A stretch of DNA of 64,000 nt from Streptomyces griseoaurantiacus (GTDB lineage Bacteria > Actinomycetota > Actinomycetes > Streptomycetales > Streptomycetaceae), in the NCBI GenBank assembly GCA_014656015.1, contig BNBP01000004.1, forward strand, positions 1-64,000, given 5' to 3'. Positions within the stretch are counted from its first letter, which is position 1. The number at the start of each line of letters is the position of its first letter. Under the pieces are notes generated by a model that was given only the letters and a program-made list of their open reading frames with translations, made no database searches and was not told the DNA's origin. Positions 40,691-52,429 of this stretch are shown piece by piece. Both the position numbers and the translations under genes were made by a program.

Positions 40691-41347
40691 ATGCCCCACA
40701 GCCAAACCTCTGCACCTCGCGACAGCCTGGTCGGCGCACGCCTCGCGCGCGGAGCATCGCCGTGGCTCCTCCCGACCGTTGCCACCGCAGCCCTCAGCCT
40801 CGCCCGGTCGCGCCGCTCCGGCGTCGCCCGGGCCGTGGCGGTGCCCGCCACCGCTCTCGCGGCGGGCATGCTGTGGTTCTTCCGGGACCCCGAGCGGGAG
40901 ATCGCTCCCGGCAGGGTCATCTCTCCCGCCGACGGCGTGGTGCAGAGCATCATGCCGTGGAAGGACGGGCGCACCCGCGTCGCGATCTTCATGAGCCCGC
41001 TGAACGTGCACGTGAACCGGGCCCCGCTGGCCGGCACGGTGACGTCGGTCGAGCACATCCCCGGCGGCTTCGTTCCCGCGTTCAACAAGGAGAGCGAGAA
41101 CAACGAGCGGGTGGTCTGGCACTTCGACACCGAGCTCGGCGACATCGAGATGGTCCAGATCGCCGGTGCCGTCGCCCGCCGGATCGTGCCCTACCTCCCG
41201 CAGGGCACCAAGGTCGAGCAGGGCGAGCGGATCGGTCTGATCCGGTTCGGCTCGCGCGTCGACATCTACCTGCCCGAGGGCATCGAGGTGGCCGTCGAGG
41301 TCGGCCAGAAGACAGTGGCTGGGGTGACTCGCATTGACCGTGATTGA
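40691..41347 (+). CDS. psd: Phosphatidylserine decarboxylase proenzyme
   Basis: A 218-residue decarboxylase making phosphatidylethanolamine, of the short (archaeal/actinobacterial) type. A membrane-near N-terminal segment 'SGVARAVAVPATALAAGMLW' is followed by 'FFRDPEREIAPGRVISPADG', 'IFMSPLNVHVNRAPLAG', 'NNERVVWHFDTELGDIEMVQ', and the self-cleavage site 'IRFGSRVDIYLPEG', where Ser of FGS becomes the pyruvoyl group. The ATG at 40691 is the first good start; a frame to 40610 exists without family residues. The stop overlaps the pssA start by 8-14 bases, so the two enzymes of the same pathway are coupled. Confidence 0.92.
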   Translation: MPHSQTSAPRDSLVGARLARGASPWLLPTVATAALSLARSRRSGVARAVAVPATALAAGMLWFFRDPEREIAPGRVISPADGVVQSIMPWKDGRTRVAIFMSPLNVHVNRAPLAGTVTSVEHIPGGFVPAFNKESENNERVVWHFDTELGDIEMVQIAGAVARRIVPYLPQGTKVEQGERIGLIRFGSRVDIYLPEGIEVAVEVGQKTVAGVTRIDRD

Positions 41348-42194
41348 CCCGCAGACCCAGGCCGGCTGGGTGCCCGAGGCGGACATGGACGGCGCGGACG
41401 AGGAGGAGATGCCTCTCTCGTTGCGTCTGTCGATAGCGGACACCCTCACCCTCGGCAACGCCACGTGCGGCTTCATGGCGGTGTACTTCACCACCACAGG
41501 CATCCTCATCCCGCACCTGACGGGCAGCGACGAGGCCACGGGCATGGCCCGGCACAGCGCCGCCACGGCGGTCATCCTGATGCTGTGCGCGGCCGTCTTC
41601 GACCTGTTCGACGGTCTGGTCGCCCGCAAGCTGCGCTCCTCGCCGATGGGCGCGGAGCTGGACAACCTCTCCGACCTGATCAGCTTCGGTCTCGCGCCGG
41701 CGTACTTCGTGCTGGTCTACGGCATGGTCGCCGACGACGCGCACCAGAGAGTGGCCGCGGTCGGCGGCATCGTGGTGCTGCTGGCGGTGGTGCTGCGGCT
41801 TGCCCGGTTCTCGTGCGTGACGCTCAAGGACGGCACGTTCCAGGGCATGCCCTCGCCGTTCGGGGCGCTGACGGTGGTCTCCATCGTCCTGCTCGAGCTG
41901 CCGTTCTTCGCGACGCTGCTGGCGGTCCTCGGTACGGCGTGGCTGATGGTGAGCCGGGTCGAGTACCCGAAGCCGCGGGGACGCCTCGCCGGGGCGATGC
42001 TCGGCTGGATCGTGCTGTCGATGGGCCTGCTGGTGGGCTGGGCGTTCGACGCGCCGAGCGCCCAGCTCCTGCTGCAGACGGGCTGCGCGCTGCAGCTCGT
42101 GATGGGGGCGGTGATCCCGCTGTTCGCCACGGCCCGCCGGGTGAACAACTTCCGCGACAACCGCCGCGAGGCCAGGGCGGCGCAGCTCCCGTAG
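41334..42194 (+). CDS. pssA: CDP-diacylglycerol-serine O-phosphatidyltransferase
   Basis: A 286-residue integral membrane enzyme that makes phosphatidylserine from CDP-diacylglycerol and serine, the substrate of the adjacent psd product. The CDP-alcohol phosphatidyltransferase motif reads D-LF-D-G-LV-A-R-KLRSSPM-G-AEL-D-NLS-D in one run (about residues 89-113), matching D-x2-DG-x2-AR-x7-9-G-x3-D-x3-D. About six to eight hydrophobic helices cover the rest ('AATAVILMLCAAVFDLFDGL', 'VGGIVVLLAVVLRLARF', 'LAGAMLGWIVLSMGLLVGWA'). The first start is TTG at 41334; GTG at 41340 is equally possible, and both overlap the end of psd. Confidence 0.92.
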   Translation: MTVIDPQTQAGWVPEADMDGADEEEMPLSLRLSIADTLTLGNATCGFMAVYFTTTGILIPHLTGSDEATGMARHSAATAVILMLCAAVFDLFDGLVARKLRSSPMGAELDNLSDLISFGLAPAYFVLVYGMVADDAHQRVAAVGGIVVLLAVVLRLARFSCVTLKDGTFQGMPSPFGALTVVSIVLLELPFFATLLAVLGTAWLMVSRVEYPKPRGRLAGAMLGWIVLSMGLLVGWAFDAPSAQLLLQTGCALQLVMGAVIPLFATARRVNNFRDNRREARAAQLP

Positions 42195-42211
42195 TCCTTC
42201 GTGCGTGAGTG

Positions 42212-42243
42212 GGGCCCCGTACCCGGGAGGTACGGGGCCCTTC
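42212..42243. terminator. Terminator between pssA and glycerate kinase
   Basis: A perfect 12-bp stem (42212-42223 with 42229-42240) and 5-base loop CGGGA followed by TTC lie between two converging genes. Confidence 0.75.
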
Positions 42244-42267
42244 GCATGTCACGGTCCTCTTCGCCCG

Positions 42268-43422
42268 TCACGGCCGGAGCAGGTCCCGGGCCAGGCGCTC
42301 GGCGAGCCGTTCCAGGAGCGGGCCGGCCTCCGCGAGGCAGCGGGCCACATCCGGTTCCAGATCCGTCAGCGCGTACGCCCGCGAGACGCCGGCCGCGGCC
42401 AGTTCCCCGGGGGAGAGCGCCAGCCGCCCGCACACCGCGACCACCTGCCGTCCGGCCGCCCGCGCCGCCGCGGCGACCCCCGCCGGGGCCTTGCCGTGCA
42501 GGGTCTGCGCGTCCAGTGAGCCCTCCCCCGTGATCACCAGCGAGGCCCGCTCCAGCGCCGGCGCGAAGCCCAGCACGTCGAGCATCACCTCGATGCCCGG
42601 CCGGAACCGCGCGCCGAGAAGCAGGGCGGCGTGGCCGAGGCCGCCGGCGGCCCCGGCTCCCGGCGTGGCGGCGCACTCGGCGGCCCGTGCGCCGAGGGAC
42701 GCCTCCAGCACCCCCGCGAACCGTGCGAGCGCCGCGTCCAGCGCCCGGACGTCCTGCGGCGAGGCGCCCTTCTGCGGCCCGTAGACGGCGGCCGCCCCCT
42801 TCGGCCCGGTCAGCGGATTGTCGACGTCCGCCGCGAGGACGAGCTCGGCCTCCGCGAGCCGCGGGTCGAGCCCGGACAGGTCGGCACTCGCGAGCGCGGC
42901 CAGCCCGCCGCCGCCCGGGGGCACCGGCGCGCCCCCGGCGTCCAGGAGCCGCGCCCCGAGCGCGGTCAGCATCCCCGCGCCCCCGTCGGTGCTCGCGCTT
43001 CCGCCCACCCCGAGCACGAGTGTGCGCGCCCCCGCGTCCAGCGCGGCCCGCAGCAGCTCTCCGGTGCCGTGGGTGGAGGCGGTGAGCGGCGCGGGGACGC
43101 CGCCCGGCAGCCGCTGCAGGCCGCTCGCCTCGGCCATCTCCACCACGGCGGTGCCGCCGCGCAGCGCGAAGGCCGCGGCCACCTCGCCACCGAGCGGCCC
43201 GGCGACCGGCACCTCCCGGCGCGCGAAACCGGCCGCCACGGCGGCGGCCACCGTCCCGTCGCCGCCGTCGGCCACGGGCAGCGACTCCACCTTTAGGTCC
43301 GGCACGACCCGGCGCAGCCCGGTGGTCACCCGCTCGGCGACCTCCGCGGCCGTCAGCGAGCCCTTGAACTTGTCGGCGGCGACGAGCACCCGGTGTGCGC
43401 CGGTCCCGGTGGTGTCGGTCAC
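42268..43422 (-). CDS. Glycerate kinase (GarK/GlxK family)
   Basis: A 384-residue enzyme phosphorylating glycerate to 2-phosphoglycerate. Family blocks are 'VLVAADKFKGSLTAAEVAER', 'ESLPVADGGDGTVAAAV', 'STHGTGELLRAALDAGARTL', 'GVGGSASTDGGAGMLTALGA', 'VYGPQKGASPQDVRALD' and 'LVITGEGSLDAQTLHGKAPA', all in the expected order. It would link glyoxylate/glycerate metabolism to glycolysis. The start Met has GAGGGGCTGCC upstream. It is transcribed alone, divergent from the Nudix gene, with a terminator after it. Confidence 0.92.
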   Translation of the reverse strand: MTDTTGTGAHRVLVAADKFKGSLTAAEVAERVTTGLRRVVPDLKVESLPVADGGDGTVAAAVAAGFARREVPVAGPLGGEVAAAFALRGGTAVVEMAEASGLQRLPGGVPAPLTASTHGTGELLRAALDAGARTLVLGVGGSASTDGGAGMLTALGARLLDAGGAPVPPGGGGLAALASADLSGLDPRLAEAELVLAADVDNPLTGPKGAAAVYGPQKGASPQDVRALDAALARFAGVLEASLGARAAECAATPGAGAAGGLGHAALLLGARFRPGIEVMLDVLGFAPALERASLVITGEGSLDAQTLHGKAPAGVAAAARAAGRQVVAVCGRLALSPGELAAAGVSRAYALTDLEPDVARCLAEAGPLLERLAERLARDLLRP

Positions 43423-43553
43423 GTGGCAGCCCCTCCTCCGGGGCGCGCGGCGGGCTTCCGCGCGCCCTCTCGCCCGCGTGCGACCCTATCGGCATCCCGC
43501 GCGCTCGCGGAGCGGACGCGTGTCGGCCGGTGCGCGGTGGTTACCCTGCCCGG

Positions 43554-44072
43554 ATGAGCACTCCTGACTACGCCACGTACATCGCAGGCCTGCCGCGCGT
43601 CCTGGTCGGGGCCGCGGCCCTCTTCCGTGACGCCCGGGGGCGGGTCCTGCTGGTCGAGCCGAACTACCGGGAGGGCTGGGCGCTGCCGGGCGGCACCGTC
43701 GAGTCGGACGAGGGCGAGACCCCTCGGCAGGGGGCCCGGCGCGAGACGGCCGAGGAGATCGGCCTGGACCGCACGATCGGGCGGCTCCTCGCGGTGGACT
43801 GGGTGCCCGGCGCGAACCGCCCGCCCGTGGTGGCGTACCTCTACGACGGCGGGGTCCTCACCGAGGAGGAGCTGGGCGCGATCCGGCTGCAGGAGTCGGA
43901 GCTGCTGTCCTGGCGGCTGGTGCCGCGCGAGGAACTCGCCGAGCACCTCCTGGGCGAGCTGGGCCTGCGTGTCCTCGCCGCCCTCGACGTACTGGAGCGC
44001 GACGGGCACACGGCGGAGCTGGAGAACGGCCGAGCGGTGGGACCGGTGGACGAGGTCAGCCCCGTTCTCTGA
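43554..44072 (+). CDS. Nudix hydrolase
   Basis: A 172-residue Nudix-fold pyrophosphohydrolase. The Nudix box lies in 'LPGGTVESDEGETPRQGARR' continuing to 'ETAEEIGL': REx2EExG is perfect, while the first half carries two extra residues relative to G-x5-E. The substrate (nucleoside or sugar diphosphate) is unknown. 'TACCCT' at 43542-43547 sits six bases before the ATG with no ribosome site, another leaderless-type start. The gene ends six bases before the converging sirtuin gene, so the two transcripts must overlap. Confidence 0.85.
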   Translation: MSTPDYATYIAGLPRVLVGAAALFRDARGRVLLVEPNYREGWALPGGTVESDEGETPRQGARRETAEEIGLDRTIGRLLAVDWVPGANRPPVVAYLYDGGVLTEEELGAIRLQESELLSWRLVPREELAEHLLGELGLRVLAALDVLERDGHTAELENGRAVGPVDEVSPVL

Positions 44073-44078
44073 GCGGTC

Positions 44079-44804
44079 TCAGGCGAGTTCCCGCAGCAGG
44101 CGGGGCAGTGAGGTGCCGAGGGGTTCGCGGACGACCTCGTCGGCGAGGTCGTCGTAGGGGGTCGGCTCGGCGTTGACGACGACGAGCCGGGCCCCGTGCT
44201 CGGCGGCGATCCGGACGAGTCCGGCCGCGGGGTGCACCTGGAGGCTGCTGCCGACGGCGAAGAACAGCGTGCAGGCCTTGGCGATGGCCTCCGCCCCGGC
44301 CAGGACGGACGGGTCGAGCGGTTCGCCGAACATGACGGTGGCCGGTTTCAGGATGCCGCCGCACTCCAGGCAGGGCGGATCGTCCTCACCGGCGTCGATC
44401 CGGGCGAGGGCGTCCTCCATGGACCCCCGGGCGCCGCACTTGACGCATTCCACGCGGTGCGCGCTGCCGTGCAGTTCGAGGACCTTGCGGGCGGGCACCC
44501 CGGCGCGCTGGTGCAGCCCGTCCACGTTCTGCGTGAGCACGCGTACCGGGACCCCGGAGCGCTCCAGTTCCGCGACGGCGCGGTGGGCCGCGTTGGGCTC
44601 CGCGTGGAGCATGCCCATGCGCCGCCGCATCCGCCAGGAGCGGCGCCGGACGTCGGGGTCGCCCACGTAGTGCTCGTAGGTCACGAGCCGCTCGGCCTCC
44701 GGGTCATGCCGCCACAGCCCCGCCGGGCCACGGTAGTCGGGGATGCCGGAGTCCGTGGAGATCCCGGCGCCGCTCAGGAGCGCGACGAGGGGCTTGGTCG
44801 TCAT
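44079..44804 (-). CDS. NAD-dependent protein deacylase (sirtuin, CobB-like)
   Basis: A 241-residue Sir2 family enzyme removing acyl groups from lysines with NAD+. It has 'LLSGAGISTDSGIPDYRG' (NAD motif), 'LTQNVDGLHQRAG' (catalytic Asn-x-Asp), the general-base His in 'LELHGSAHRVEC', four zinc cysteines (C-x2-C in 'ECVKCGARG' and 'PCLECGGILKP'), 'VMFGEPLD' and 'FFAVGSSLQVHPAAGL'. This is the class without the YxxR pair of CobB; in its place is 'WRMRRRM'. TACCCT (44817-44812) lies seven bases before the ATG, suggesting a leaderless mRNA. Confidence 0.92.
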   Translation of the reverse strand: MTTKPLVALLSGAGISTDSGIPDYRGPAGLWRHDPEAERLVTYEHYVGDPDVRRRSWRMRRRMGMLHAEPNAAHRAVAELERSGVPVRVLTQNVDGLHQRAGVPARKVLELHGSAHRVECVKCGARGSMEDALARIDAGEDDPPCLECGGILKPATVMFGEPLDPSVLAGAEAIAKACTLFFAVGSSLQVHPAAGLVRIAAEHGARLVVVNAEPTPYDDLADEVVREPLGTSLPRLLRELA

Positions 44805-44924
44805 GCGGTCGAGGGTAAGGCGGGGGCGTGGGCCGGGGCGACCGTATATTCGGCACGTTCGGCCTGGCCACCGGCCTCCCGGTGGAGCCCGCCGCGTCCC
44901 GTCCCGGCCGGCCGGCGGCCCGGG

Positions 44925-45491
44925 TCAGAACAGGCCCGCCCCGTCCGCCCCGCGTTCGAAGGCGAGCAGGCGCCGCTTGCGCTCGATCCCGCCGCCGTAC
45001 CCCGTCATGCTGCCGTTGGCGCCCACCACGCGGTGGCACGGGACGACGATGCCGATCGGGTTGCGGCCGTTGGCCAGGCCGACGGCGCGGGAGGCGCCGG
45101 GGCTGCCGAGGGAGGCGGCCAGTTCGCCGTACGAGCGGGTCTCGCCGTAGGGGATGCGGCGCAGTTCGTCCCAGACCCGGCGCTGGAACGGGGTGCCGTG
45201 CATACGCAGGTCCAGGGTGAACTCCTTCAGTTCGCCCGCGAAGTACGCCGCGAGCTGCTCCCGCGCCTCCTCGAAGGGGGTGTCGTCGGGGGTGCCGAAG
45301 GTCTCCTCGGGTGGGCGGTGGCGCTGCTCGGTCATGTAGAGGCCGCACAGGACGCCCTCGTCGGCGACGAGGGTGAGCGGCCCGTAGGGGCTGTCGATCA
45401 TGGTGTGCTGTTTCGCGGTCACGGGAGTTCCTTCGGCGGATGCAGCGGATGCAGCGGATGCGACGGATTCAGTTGATTCGCGTGGATTCAT
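44925..45491 (-). CDS. ogt: O6-methylguanine-DNA methyltransferase
   Basis: A 188-residue suicide DNA repair protein taking methyl groups from O6-methylguanine. The active-site '[11 protein letters not shown]' holds the acceptor Cys, preceded by '[20 protein letters not shown]' with the helix-turn-helix Arg finger region ('[14 protein letters not shown]'). The N-terminal domain begins with '[20 protein letters not shown]'. The ATG at 45491 gives a Ser/Ala repeat leader encoded by repeated GCATCCGCT; an internal GTG at 45422, nearer the family start, may be the real one (GAAGGA ahead). The ada-alkA gene ends 15 bases upstream, so this is an alkylation-repair operon. Confidence 0.9.
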   Translation of the reverse strand: MNPRESTESVASAASAASAEGTPVTAKQHTMIDSPYGPLTLVADEGVLCGLYMTEQRHRPPEETFGTPDDTPFEEAREQLAAYFAGELKEFTLDLRMHGTPFQRRVWDELRRIPYGETRSYGELAASLGSPGASRAVGLANGRNPIGIVVPCHRVVGANGSMTGYGGGIERKRRLLAFERGADGAGLF

Positions 45492-45506
45492 GTGGATCTT
45501 CGATGG

Positions 45507-46985
45507 TCAGACCGGGAGGACGTTGACGGGGTGGTCGTCCGTCGCCCACAGGTACTGGACGGCGTAGGCGCGCCAGGGGCGCCAGGCCGCCGCGCGGGCG
45601 GTGAGCGCGGCCGGGGTGGCCGGCAGACCGAGGTCGCGGGCCGCGCGGCGGATGCCGAGGTCGGTGACGGGGAAGGCGTCGGGGTCGCCGAGGGCGCGCA
45701 TGGCGATGACGTCGACCGTCCAGGGGCCGAGGCCGGGCAGCGCGAGGAGCTGGGCGCGGGTCTCGGCCCAGTCGCTCTCGACGCCCAACTGGACCCGTCC
45801 TTCGGCGAGTTCGCGGACGAGGGTGGTGAAGGTGGTACGCCGGGTGCGGGGCATGGCGAGCGCCTCGGGGTCGAGGGCGGCCAGTGCCTCGGGGGCCGGG
45901 AAGAGGTGGGTGAGGCCGCCCTCGGGGTCCTCGATCCGTTCGCCGTGGGCGGTGACGAGGCGGGCGGCGTGGGTACGGGCGGCGGCGGTGGAGACCTGCT
46001 GGCCGAGGACGGCGCGCAGCGCGAACTCGGCCTCGTCGACCGTGCGCGGCACGCGCCGTCCGGGGGCCTTGGCGACCAGCGGCGCGAGCAGCGGGTCGGT
46101 GCCGAGCTGGCCGTCGACGGCGACGGGGTCGGCGTCGAGGTCGAGCATGCGGCGGCAGCGGCTGATGGCGACGGGCAGGTCCCGCAGGTCGCTCAGGGTG
46201 AGCCGGCAGGCGATGTGGTCGGGGCGGGGGGCGAGGGCGACGACGCCGTGTCCGTAGGGGAGGCGCAGGGTGCGGCGGTACGCGCCGTCCCGCCATTCCT
46301 CCACGCCGGGCACGGCGGTGGCGGCGAGGTGGCCGAAGAGGTTGTCGGGGTGGAGCGGGGCACGGAAGGGCAGCCGCAGGGAGAGCGCGCCGGGGGCGGT
46401 CACCGTCTGCCGCGGGCGCCGGGCGCGCAGTTCGCTCGGGGAGAGCGCGAAGACCTCGCGCACGGTGTCGTTGAAGGTGCGGATGGAGGAGAACCCGGAG
46501 GCGAAGGCGAGGTCGGCCATCGGCAGGGTGGTGGTCTCGATCAGGAGGCGTGCGGTCTGGGCGCGCTGGGCGCGGGCCAGGGCGAGGGGTCCGGCGCCGA
46601 GTTCGGCGAGGAGCTGGCGCTCGATCTGGCGGGTGCTGTAGCCGAGCCGGGTGGCGAGGCCGGGGACGCCCTCGCGGTCGACGACGCCGTCGGCGATCAG
46701 CCGCATGGCGCGGGCGACGGCGTCGGCGCGCTGGTTCCACTCCGGGGAGCCGGGGCTCGTGTCGGGACGGCAGCGCTTGCAGGCGCGGAACCCGGCCTGC
46801 TGGCAGGCGGCCGCACTCGGGTGGAAGGTCATGTTCTCGGGGCGGGGCGGGACGGCCGGGCAGCTCGGCCGACAGTAGATCCCGGTGGTCAGGACCGCCG
46901 TGAAGAACCAGCCGTCGAACCGCGCGTCCTTGGACCGGACGGCGCGTACGCAGCGTTCGGTGTCGGTGTGCATCGCGTTCCGCAT
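45507..46985 (-). CDS. Ada-AlkA fusion: alkyl sensor-regulator and 3-methyladenine glycosylase
   Basis: A 492-residue fusion protein. Residues 1-80 are the Ada N-terminal zinc domain with C38, C42, C69 and C72, where C38 accepts methyl groups from phosphotriesters ('GIYCRPSCPA', 'ACKRCRPD'). Residues about 85-190 are an AraC-type DNA-binding domain ('LATRLGYSTRQIERQLL', 'DLAFASGFSSIRTFND'). Residues about 205-485 are the AlkA glycosylase with helix-hairpin-helix 'LPGLGPWTVDVIAMRALGD' and the catalytic Asp in 'FPVTDLGIRRA'. It both activates alkylation response genes and excises methylated bases, as in mycobacterial AlkA. It precedes ogt in one operon. Confidence 0.93.
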   Translation of the reverse strand: MRNAMHTDTERCVRAVRSKDARFDGWFFTAVLTTGIYCRPSCPAVPPRPENMTFHPSAAACQQAGFRACKRCRPDTSPGSPEWNQRADAVARAMRLIADGVVDREGVPGLATRLGYSTRQIERQLLAELGAGPLALARAQRAQTARLLIETTTLPMADLAFASGFSSIRTFNDTVREVFALSPSELRARRPRQTVTAPGALSLRLPFRAPLHPDNLFGHLAATAVPGVEEWRDGAYRRTLRLPYGHGVVALAPRPDHIACRLTLSDLRDLPVAISRCRRMLDLDADPVAVDGQLGTDPLLAPLVAKAPGRRVPRTVDEAEFALRAVLGQQVSTAAARTHAARLVTAHGERIEDPEGGLTHLFPAPEALAALDPEALAMPRTRRTTFTTLVRELAEGRVQLGVESDWAETRAQLLALPGLGPWTVDVIAMRALGDPDAFPVTDLGIRRAARDLGLPATPAALTARAAAWRPWRAYAVQYLWATDDHPVNVLPV

Positions 46986-47056
46986 GCCTCAAGGATCGGG
47001 CATGGCGGGGCCCCGGGCTGGCGGAAATCCGACATGAAGGCCCGCTGGTCAGGACC

Positions 47057-47088
47057 CGGGCCGCCGCCTGCGGAAAGGCGGCGGCCCG
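47057..47088 (-). terminator. Hairpin after the GH2 gene
   Basis: A 13-bp perfect stem (47057-47069 with 47076-47088) with a 6-base loop begins eight bases after the GH2 stop on the minus strand. Confidence 0.65.
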
Positions 47089-47096
47089 GCCCGTTC

Positions 47097-51140
<4,044 letters not shown>

Positions 51141-51198
51141 CTAGAACCAGGCGTACGGCTCGATCAATGCTGCTGTCGGACTCTGTTCGCCCTTGTGG

Positions 51199-51804
51199 TC
51201 AGCCGCGCCAGATGTTGTCGAAGGCCGCCTTCTCGATGCTGCGCCGCTGCCGCACGGCCTCCAGCTCGGCCACCGCGTGGTGGACGGCTGCCAGCACGGT
51301 GACGAGCGACTCGTCGGCGAGAGCGCCGAAGTCCTCGGCCGGCTCGTCGTGGATGCCGAGGGCGGCGGCGAGTCCGGCGAGGACGGGGTCCCCGGCCCGC
51401 CACCGCAGGGCGGCACGGTTCCGGGCGGGCGAGTCGGTCAGGGCGGTGCGCCCGGTGCGCACCCGGATCCAGGGGTGCCGCTGCCGGACCAGCAGGCCGT
51501 CCGCCTCCAGTCCCGAGTGGTAGGCCGCCGCGAGGCCCTCGCCCCGGCGCCACAGCCAGTCCTCGACCGACTCGTACGGCACCTCGCGCCGCAGGGACGC
51601 CCCGGCCTCGCGCAGCAGCCTGTCCTCCGGCTCCGCCGGGTCCGCGCCGGGCACGACCCGTTCGCCGTCCAGGGCGAGGGCACCGGCGCGCAGCAGGTCG
51701 ACCAGTTCGGCCCCGGCGAGGGCGAGCGAGAGGTCGCCCTGGCCGACCGGGTGGGCGGAGGGGACGTCCAGGCTGACGATCAGCAGGTCCCGGGGTGTGG
51801 TCAT
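51199..51804 (-). CDS. GPP34 (GOLPH3/Vps74-like) family protein
   Basis: A 201-residue all-helical protein of the GPP34 family. The start 'DLLIVSLDVPSAHPVGQGDL' with 'SLALAGAELVDLLRAGAL', and the end 'VLAAVHHAVAELEAVRQRR', are the family ends; the middle is 'LREAGASLRREVPYESVEDW'. Eukaryotic members bind phosphatidylinositol 4-phosphate and Golgi glycosyltransferases; the actinobacterial role is unknown, perhaps membrane lipid binding. The ATG overlaps the macro-domain gene stop (ATGA), so the two are translated together. Confidence 0.85.
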   Translation of the reverse strand: MTTPRDLLIVSLDVPSAHPVGQGDLSLALAGAELVDLLRAGALALDGERVVPGADPAEPEDRLLREAGASLRREVPYESVEDWLWRRGEGLAAAYHSGLEADGLLVRQRHPWIRVRTGRTALTDSPARNRAALRWRAGDPVLAGLAAALGIHDEPAEDFGALADESLVTVLAAVHHAVAELEAVRQRRSIEKAAFDNIWRG

Positions 51805-52337
51805 GCGGGCTTCCCGTTCCGTGCGGTTCGGCTGAGCCGGGCGGTGAACGCGTCGTACGCCCGGTCGTCCAGGAGGACGAACCGGACCTCCTCGGCCTCC
51901 GTCCGCACGGACCGTACCGTCTCCACGGCGATCCGGGCGGCGTCCTCGACCGGCCAGCCGTAGATCCCGGCGGAGACGGCGGGGAACGCCACCGTGCGGG
52001 CGCCGAGTTCGTCCGCGACGCGCAGGGACTCGCGGTAGCAGGAGGCGAGCAGCGCGGAGCGGTCCTCCTCGGCGCTGTACCGGGGGCCGACCGTGTGGAT
52101 CACCCAGCGGGCGTCCAGGTCGCCCGCGGTGGTGGCGACCGCCTGCCCGGTGGGCAGGCCCCGGCCGTACCGCGCGGCGCGCAGGGCGCGGCACTCGGCG
52201 AGGATCGCGGGGCCGCCCCGGCGGTGGACGGCCCCGTCCACCCCGCCGCCGCCGAGGAGCGAGGAGTTGGCGGCGTTGACCAGGGCGTCGGCGCGCTGCC
52301 GGGTGAGGTCGCCGCGGACCACGGTGAGCTGTGTCAT
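51801..52337 (-). CDS. Macro domain protein (O-acetyl-ADP-ribose deacetylase-like)
   Basis: A 178-residue macro domain, binding ADP-ribose or its derivatives. The hallmark is 'ADALVNAANSSLLGGGGVDG' (Asn and the Gly-rich loop), followed by 'HTVGPRYSAEE' and the phosphate loop 'AFPAVSAGIYGWPVEDAARI'. This is the MacroD/YmdB type, which hydrolyses O-acetyl-ADP-ribose or ADP-ribosyl-glutamate. The stop overlaps the GPP34 start. A sirtuin producing O-acetyl-ADP-ribose is encoded 7 kb away but is not in the same operon. The ATG has GAGGAGACC upstream. Confidence 0.9.
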   Translation of the reverse strand: MTQLTVVRGDLTRQRADALVNAANSSLLGGGGVDGAVHRRGGPAILAECRALRAARYGRGLPTGQAVATTAGDLDARWVIHTVGPRYSAEEDRSALLASCYRESLRVADELGARTVAFPAVSAGIYGWPVEDAARIAVETVRSVRTEAEEVRFVLLDDRAYDAFTARLSRTARNGKPA

Positions 52338-52429
52338 GCGCTGGGGTCTCCTCTGGGCCGGCCGACGGAACGGACGAGTGGCGGTGGCTGACGGGCCGGG
52401 GCGGCGGCGGGCGGGCCCGCCGGGGCGGG

